A model generated the notes under the pieces. The model had not been told where the DNA came from. It searched no databases and saw nothing but the letters and a program-made list of their open reading frames with translations. Of a DNA stretch of 64,000 bases, positions 61,193-64,000 are shown in pieces. The position numbers and the translations under genes are program-made. Where the stretch lies: assembly GCF_030410135.1 (NCBI RefSeq), contig NZ_JAUGQQ010000005.1:62001-126000 (forward strand), in the 5' to 3' direction. This stretch comes from Aequorivita aurantiaca. GTDB lineage: Bacteria; Bacteroidota; Bacteroidia; Flavobacteriales; Flavobacteriaceae. The first letter of the stretch is position 1. Every line of letters starts with the position of its first letter.

Positions 61193-61200
61193 CAAATGTA
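61193..61200 (-). promoter_or_regulatory. -7 promoter box for pyrE, overlapping Nudix start codon
   Basis: Minus strand TACATTTG matches TAnnTTTG and ends 4 bases before the pyrE ATG (leaderless or nearly so). The same bases include the ATG (61196-61198) of the divergent gene. Confidence 0.45.
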
Positions 61201-61825
61201 TAAAGTTTTTGTAAAAGATATTCCCATTATTCTGTCCACCGAGGAAAATATTGGGAAGCATTACACTACCATCCCTTTGAAACAGGCGCGTTTTAAAAAG
61301 TTGGTAAAAAAAATAAACAATGGCGAACTGCTTTACGTCAATCTCTACCACAAAAATGCGGAAAAACTTGAACGCTTTCTTCGGAAGAAAATAAAAGTGG
61401 TCGAGGCCGCCGGCGGGTTGGTCATTAACAGCAAAAAGGAAATTCTTTTTATACGAAGAAACAAAAAATGGGACCTTCCGAAAGGAAAAATCGAAAAAGG
61501 CGAAACCCACCAAGAAGCCGCCATTCGCGAAGTAATTGAAGAAACTGGGGTAATGGATTTGGAAATCCGCGATTTTCTAATGACAACCTACCACGTGTTT
61601 ACGCGCAATGGAAAATTTCGTTTGAAAATAACCTATTGGTATGAAATGTTCAGCGATTACGATGGCCCGCTCATTCCAGAGGCCACCGAGGGAATTAAAA
61701 AAGTGAAATGGAAAAACTTCGAAAAATCGCAAGAGGCCCTGCAAGATTCCTATGAAAACATTAAACTTCTATTCCCAAAGGAATATTTAACCACCCACCC
61801 GAACGATAGGATAACGGAGGTGTGA
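61196..61825 (+). CDS. Nudix hydrolase
   Basis: 209 residues from the ATG at 61196 (MYKVFVKDIPIIL); a TTG at 61175 lies in frame but would overlap pyrE. Residues 1-75 form an N-terminal extension typical of a flavobacterial subgroup; the Nudix domain follows with AAGGLVINSK, WDLPKGKIEKGE and the box G-x5-E-x7-REVIEETGV. Function unknown beyond nucleotide or phosphoanhydride hydrolysis. Divergent from pyrE by 7 bases; its 3' end overlaps the M14 gene by 39 bases. Confidence 0.88.
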   Translation: MYKVFVKDIPIILSTEENIGKHYTTIPLKQARFKKLVKKINNGELLYVNLYHKNAEKLERFLRKKIKVVEAAGGLVINSKKEILFIRRNKKWDLPKGKIEKGETHQEAAIREVIEETGVMDLEIRDFLMTTYHVFTRNGKFRLKITYWYEMFSDYDGPLIPEATEGIKKVKWKNFEKSQEALQDSYENIKLLFPKEYLTTHPNDRITEV

Positions 61826-63523
61826 TTTTTCATAAAAGGTCGATTTTTTGTGAATCCAATCCAATTGCATATACCAGTTTTTTGAGAATTCGGGATCGTT
61901 TCGTTTTTTGGCTTCAAATTCTTTTTTGGTTTCTGGATTTTCGTTTAAAAAATTTTCAGCCATATCTTCCCAAACGTAAGGCGAAAAACCTTCCTTTTGC
62001 TGAAGGATTGCATCGAAAAAATTCCAATTAAAAAACGAGTCCGTAGCCGATGGTTCCAATGTTTCCAATAGATAACGAATGCCCGGCTGTTGCGTTTTTA
62101 TTATAATGTCGCCAGGCTTTAGTGAAACTTGTTCAATGCCTTTTGAAACTTCGGTTCTATAATGCAAATAATGACCTTCAAATGGATTTTTGACCGTTTC
62201 AAAACTTTTTATGTGATACACTTCTGCGGAAATAGTTGAATCGTTTTTGATTTCGGAGAATTCAATATTGTTCAATTTTAAAAGGTCAATAACATTCCAG
62301 TACCCGTTCGGAACAATGTATGCCGAAGGAATTTTCACGGAATCCATCGGTTTGAAATAGTTGTAGTAAACAACATCTTTTACAAAAGGTTTGTCCAGAA
62401 AATATTTTAAGCGGTCTGAACCTGTTATTTTGCTCGGCACCATTTTTCCCTCAAAACCCTTGAAATTTAAAGTGGAAGTTTTGGTGGAATCCACCTCCCA
62501 TGAAAGCGGATAATAGCTGCCAACTTTATATTTTTCTACAGCATTTGTCCGTAGGCGTTTAATTTTTGAAGCGTCCTTTTCAGCTATTGAAATAAAACTT
62601 TTCATCAATGCGTAAGTGCCTTCAACTCTTTGTTTATACGGTTTTAGCATATGAGTTTCAACCGTAAGTCCGAATGTGTTGAATAGGGTAGTATAGCCCG
62701 AGGCATACCGGGGAGAATCTAAAAACTGTGTAAACCCGAGTTCAGGCACTTGGTTGAAAACATTCACATAGGGAGTAATGTCCCATTTTTTTTGCTGAAG
62801 CGAATCTTCCAATTGCGGCATTAATGAAGTGTGTAAATAATGCCCCATTTCTCCACCAAGTTTATTATGCTGCGTAAAAAGATGGGTGAGCACATATTGG
62901 TAGTCGGCACCATTGCTCACGTGGTTGTCAATAAACAAATCTGGGTTTAACCAATGAAAAATTTCGGCAAAGGCGCGGGCATTTTTGGTGTCATTTTTTA
63001 TAAAATCCCGGTTTAAATCATAGTTTCGCGCATTGCCGCGAAAGCCGTATTCGTCGGGGCCATTTTGGTTGGTTCGGCTTGTGCTGTTTCTGTTTAAAGC
63101 GCCGCCAATATTGTAAATTGGGATGGTAGCGATAATTGTGTTCTTCGGAAAAGGGATTTTATTTTCAGCAAAGTCCCGTAAAAGCAACATTGTGGCATCA
63201 ATTCCGTCGGGCTCCCCGGGATGGATTCCGTTGTTTATTAGCAGAAGGTTTTTGCCGTTTTTTGAAAAGCTTTCCTTTGAATTTTTTTGGGGTGTATTTT
63301 CAGGATCAAATATCACAACGTGCAGCTGGAAGCCGCTATCGGTTTGACCCATTTCATAAACCTTTATTGGTGGAAATTTCTTTTCCAAAGCCAAATAGAA
63401 AGCAATTGTTTCTTGATAGGTGGCGGTTTGGTTTCCTCCAGAGTTCTCAAAAATTGTTTTTATGGGCTGGGCTATAGAATAGTTGAAAACTATAAAAATA
63501 ACGAAGAATATTGTTTTTTGCAT
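61787..63523 (-). CDS. Exported M14-family zinc carboxypeptidase-like protein
   Basis: 578 residues from the ATG at 63523, giving a signal peptide (MQKTIFFVIFIVFNYSIAQ). M14 zinc site: H101-PGE-104 (NNGIHPGEPDG), then the later His in LFIDNHVSNG near residue 200, and the NRDF/ARNYDLNRD substrate region. The C-terminal about 200 residues lack a recognised domain. Predicted periplasmic exopeptidase. Its last 39 bases overlap the convergent Nudix gene. Confidence 0.9.
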   Translation of the reverse strand: MQKTIFFVIFIVFNYSIAQPIKTIFENSGGNQTATYQETIAFYLALEKKFPPIKVYEMGQTDSGFQLHVVIFDPENTPQKNSKESFSKNGKNLLLINNGIHPGEPDGIDATMLLLRDFAENKIPFPKNTIIATIPIYNIGGALNRNSTSRTNQNGPDEYGFRGNARNYDLNRDFIKNDTKNARAFAEIFHWLNPDLFIDNHVSNGADYQYVLTHLFTQHNKLGGEMGHYLHTSLMPQLEDSLQQKKWDITPYVNVFNQVPELGFTQFLDSPRYASGYTTLFNTFGLTVETHMLKPYKQRVEGTYALMKSFISIAEKDASKIKRLRTNAVEKYKVGSYYPLSWEVDSTKTSTLNFKGFEGKMVPSKITGSDRLKYFLDKPFVKDVVYYNYFKPMDSVKIPSAYIVPNGYWNVIDLLKLNNIEFSEIKNDSTISAEVYHIKSFETVKNPFEGHYLHYRTEVSKGIEQVSLKPGDIIIKTQQPGIRYLLETLEPSATDSFFNWNFFDAILQQKEGFSPYVWEDMAENFLNENPETKKEFEAKKRNDPEFSKNWYMQLDWIHKKSTFYEKSHLRYPIVRVGG

Positions 63524-63527
63524 ACCA

Positions 63528-63535
63528 CAAAAATA
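63528..63535 (-). promoter_or_regulatory. -7 promoter box for M14 peptidase
   Basis: Minus strand TATTTTTG matches TAnnTTTG, ending 4 bases before the ATG at 63523; a TTG lies 21 bases further upstream (63557-63559, minus), a good -33 position. Confidence 0.48.
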
Positions 63536-63655
63536 AAAGCTTATTACTTTCTTTATCAAGAAACTTCTCAAAAGTTGTAACCACGTCAGGTACGATTATC
63601 CAAAAAATAGTAAAACAATATATTAATTATAGAAAACCTGAAAGCGGTAAATGAA

Positions 63656-63687
63656 AACGCCCCACAATTTCTTGCAGGGCGATTTTT
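63656..63687 (-). terminator. Probable terminator after rho
   Basis: CGCCC / GGGCG outer stem with an inner CAA / TTG pairing and a small loop; the minus strand continues into TTTT. It lies 14 bases past the rho stop at 63701. Weaker than the other terminators here. Confidence 0.6.
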
Positions 63688-63700
63688 CAATATTTATATT

Positions 63701-64000
63701 TTATCCATTCATCGAAATCAAAAACTCTTCGTTGTTCTTGGTCTGTTTGATTCGATCATTAATGAATTCCATTGCTTCCACGGGGTTCATGTCTGCAAGA
63801 TATTTGCGCAATACCCACATACGTTGAATCACGTTTTCATCCAGCAACAAATCATCACGACGCGTGCTGGAAGAAGTTAAATCTATTGCAGGGAAAATTC
63901 TTCGGTTGGAAATTTTTCTGTCCAATTGCAGCTCCATATTTCCGGTTCCTTTGAATTCCTCAAAAATAACCTCGTCCATTTTTGAACCGGTTTCGGTTAA
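63701..64000 (-). CDS. rho: Transcription termination factor Rho, 3' end
   Basis: The last 99 residues of Rho; the gene continues past the right edge. [26 protein letters not shown] and [21 protein letters not shown] are the conserved C-terminal part of the RecA-like domain (R-loop and Q-loop region), ending with the helical tail ([14 protein letters not shown]). Hexameric RNA helicase that ends untranslated transcripts. The ATG at 63979 is an internal Met. Confidence 0.95.
   Translation of the reverse strand, partial: LTETGSKMDEVIFEEFKGTGNMELQLDRKISNRRIFPAIDLTSSSTRRDDLLLDENVIQRMWVLRKYLADMNPVEAMEFINDRIKQTKNNEEFLISMNG

Noticed and set aside
1-64000. tRNA, rRNA, riboswitch, insertion sequence or prophage genes
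   Set aside because: No tRNA T-loop sequence in the gaps, no transposase, integrase or phage structural motifs, and no rRNA-like sequence were seen on either strand.

Overview
The window is a stretch of chromosome from a member of the Bacteroidota, very probably a marine or aquatic Flavobacteriaceae. The DNA is A+T-rich. Shine-Dalgarno sequences are largely absent, and many genes are preceded by the Bacteroidota -7 promoter motif TAnnTTTG. Three proteins end in type IX secretion (T9SS) type A sorting domains. Gene content is characteristic of the family: Omp28-like proteins, DUF6029, DUF6702, a RidA/kynurenine cluster, ApbE beside an NqrF-like protein, and the order rsfS-ftsH-LUD-cdsA-psd-ACBP. 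Genus assignment is not possible by eye. Genes are densely packed on both strands. No rRNA, tRNA, CRISPR array, insertion sequence or prophage was seen, and no intergenic stretch exceeds 300 bases (the longest are 3905-4190 and 5895-6189, holding a terminator and promoters).

Layout. 1-2.1 kb: fatty acid desaturase (cut by the window edge), rsmG and a Nudix hydrolase. 2.2-10.7 kb: an envelope/secretion block with two tandem T9SS-secreted Omp28 paralogues, a small T9SS cargo protein, a DUF6029 barrel-like protein, a TlpA-type thioredoxin and a third Omp28-like lipoprotein. 10.7-25.3 kb: NqrF-like protein and ApbE, methyltransferase-map-HAD group, gpmI, an M15 peptidase, pepE, a CarboxypepD_reg/DUF6702/M1 peptidase set, tatA, an O-methyltransferase and a POT peptide transporter. 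25.4-33.9 kb: a long minus-strand kynurenine (tryptophan) catabolic operon, kynU-kmo-ridA-[Abi-alpha/DUF4393]-ALDH-SDR-ACMSD-membrane protein. 34-44.4 kb: small lipoproteins, msrA, a cysteine-less zinc-ribbon homologue with Nif3, lpxK, a TPR hybrid histidine kinase, gap and lipA. 44.5-51.3 kb: ECF sigma factor with a glycosyltransferase, fasciclin protein, murB, an aminotransferase, a retropepsin-like/PDZ protein and DUF1573. 51.4-64 kb: valS, then a minus-strand block of phospholipid genes (LUD, cdsA, psd, ACBP), rsfS-ftsH, then birA, pyrE/Nudix, an M14 peptidase and the 3' end of rho.

How it fits together. Most of the window is housekeeping. The most accessory-looking part is the kynurenine operon. 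It converts kynurenine to 3-hydroxykynurenine (kmo) and cleaves it to 3-hydroxyanthranilate (kynU). It then handles the ring-cleavage product through ACMSD, an aldehyde dehydrogenase and a RidA-type deaminase. The ring-cleaving dioxygenase is not in the window. A DUF4393/Abi-alpha gene, a family linked by name to phage abortive infection, is embedded between ridA and the dehydrogenase and translationally coupled to the latter. Almost every loose junction of this operon carries a different short repeat, one of which runs into the ridA coding sequence. A second theme is extracytoplasmic redox: five thioredoxin-fold proteins lie within the first 15 kb.

All functional calls are from reading motifs and recalled family features; no database search was run.
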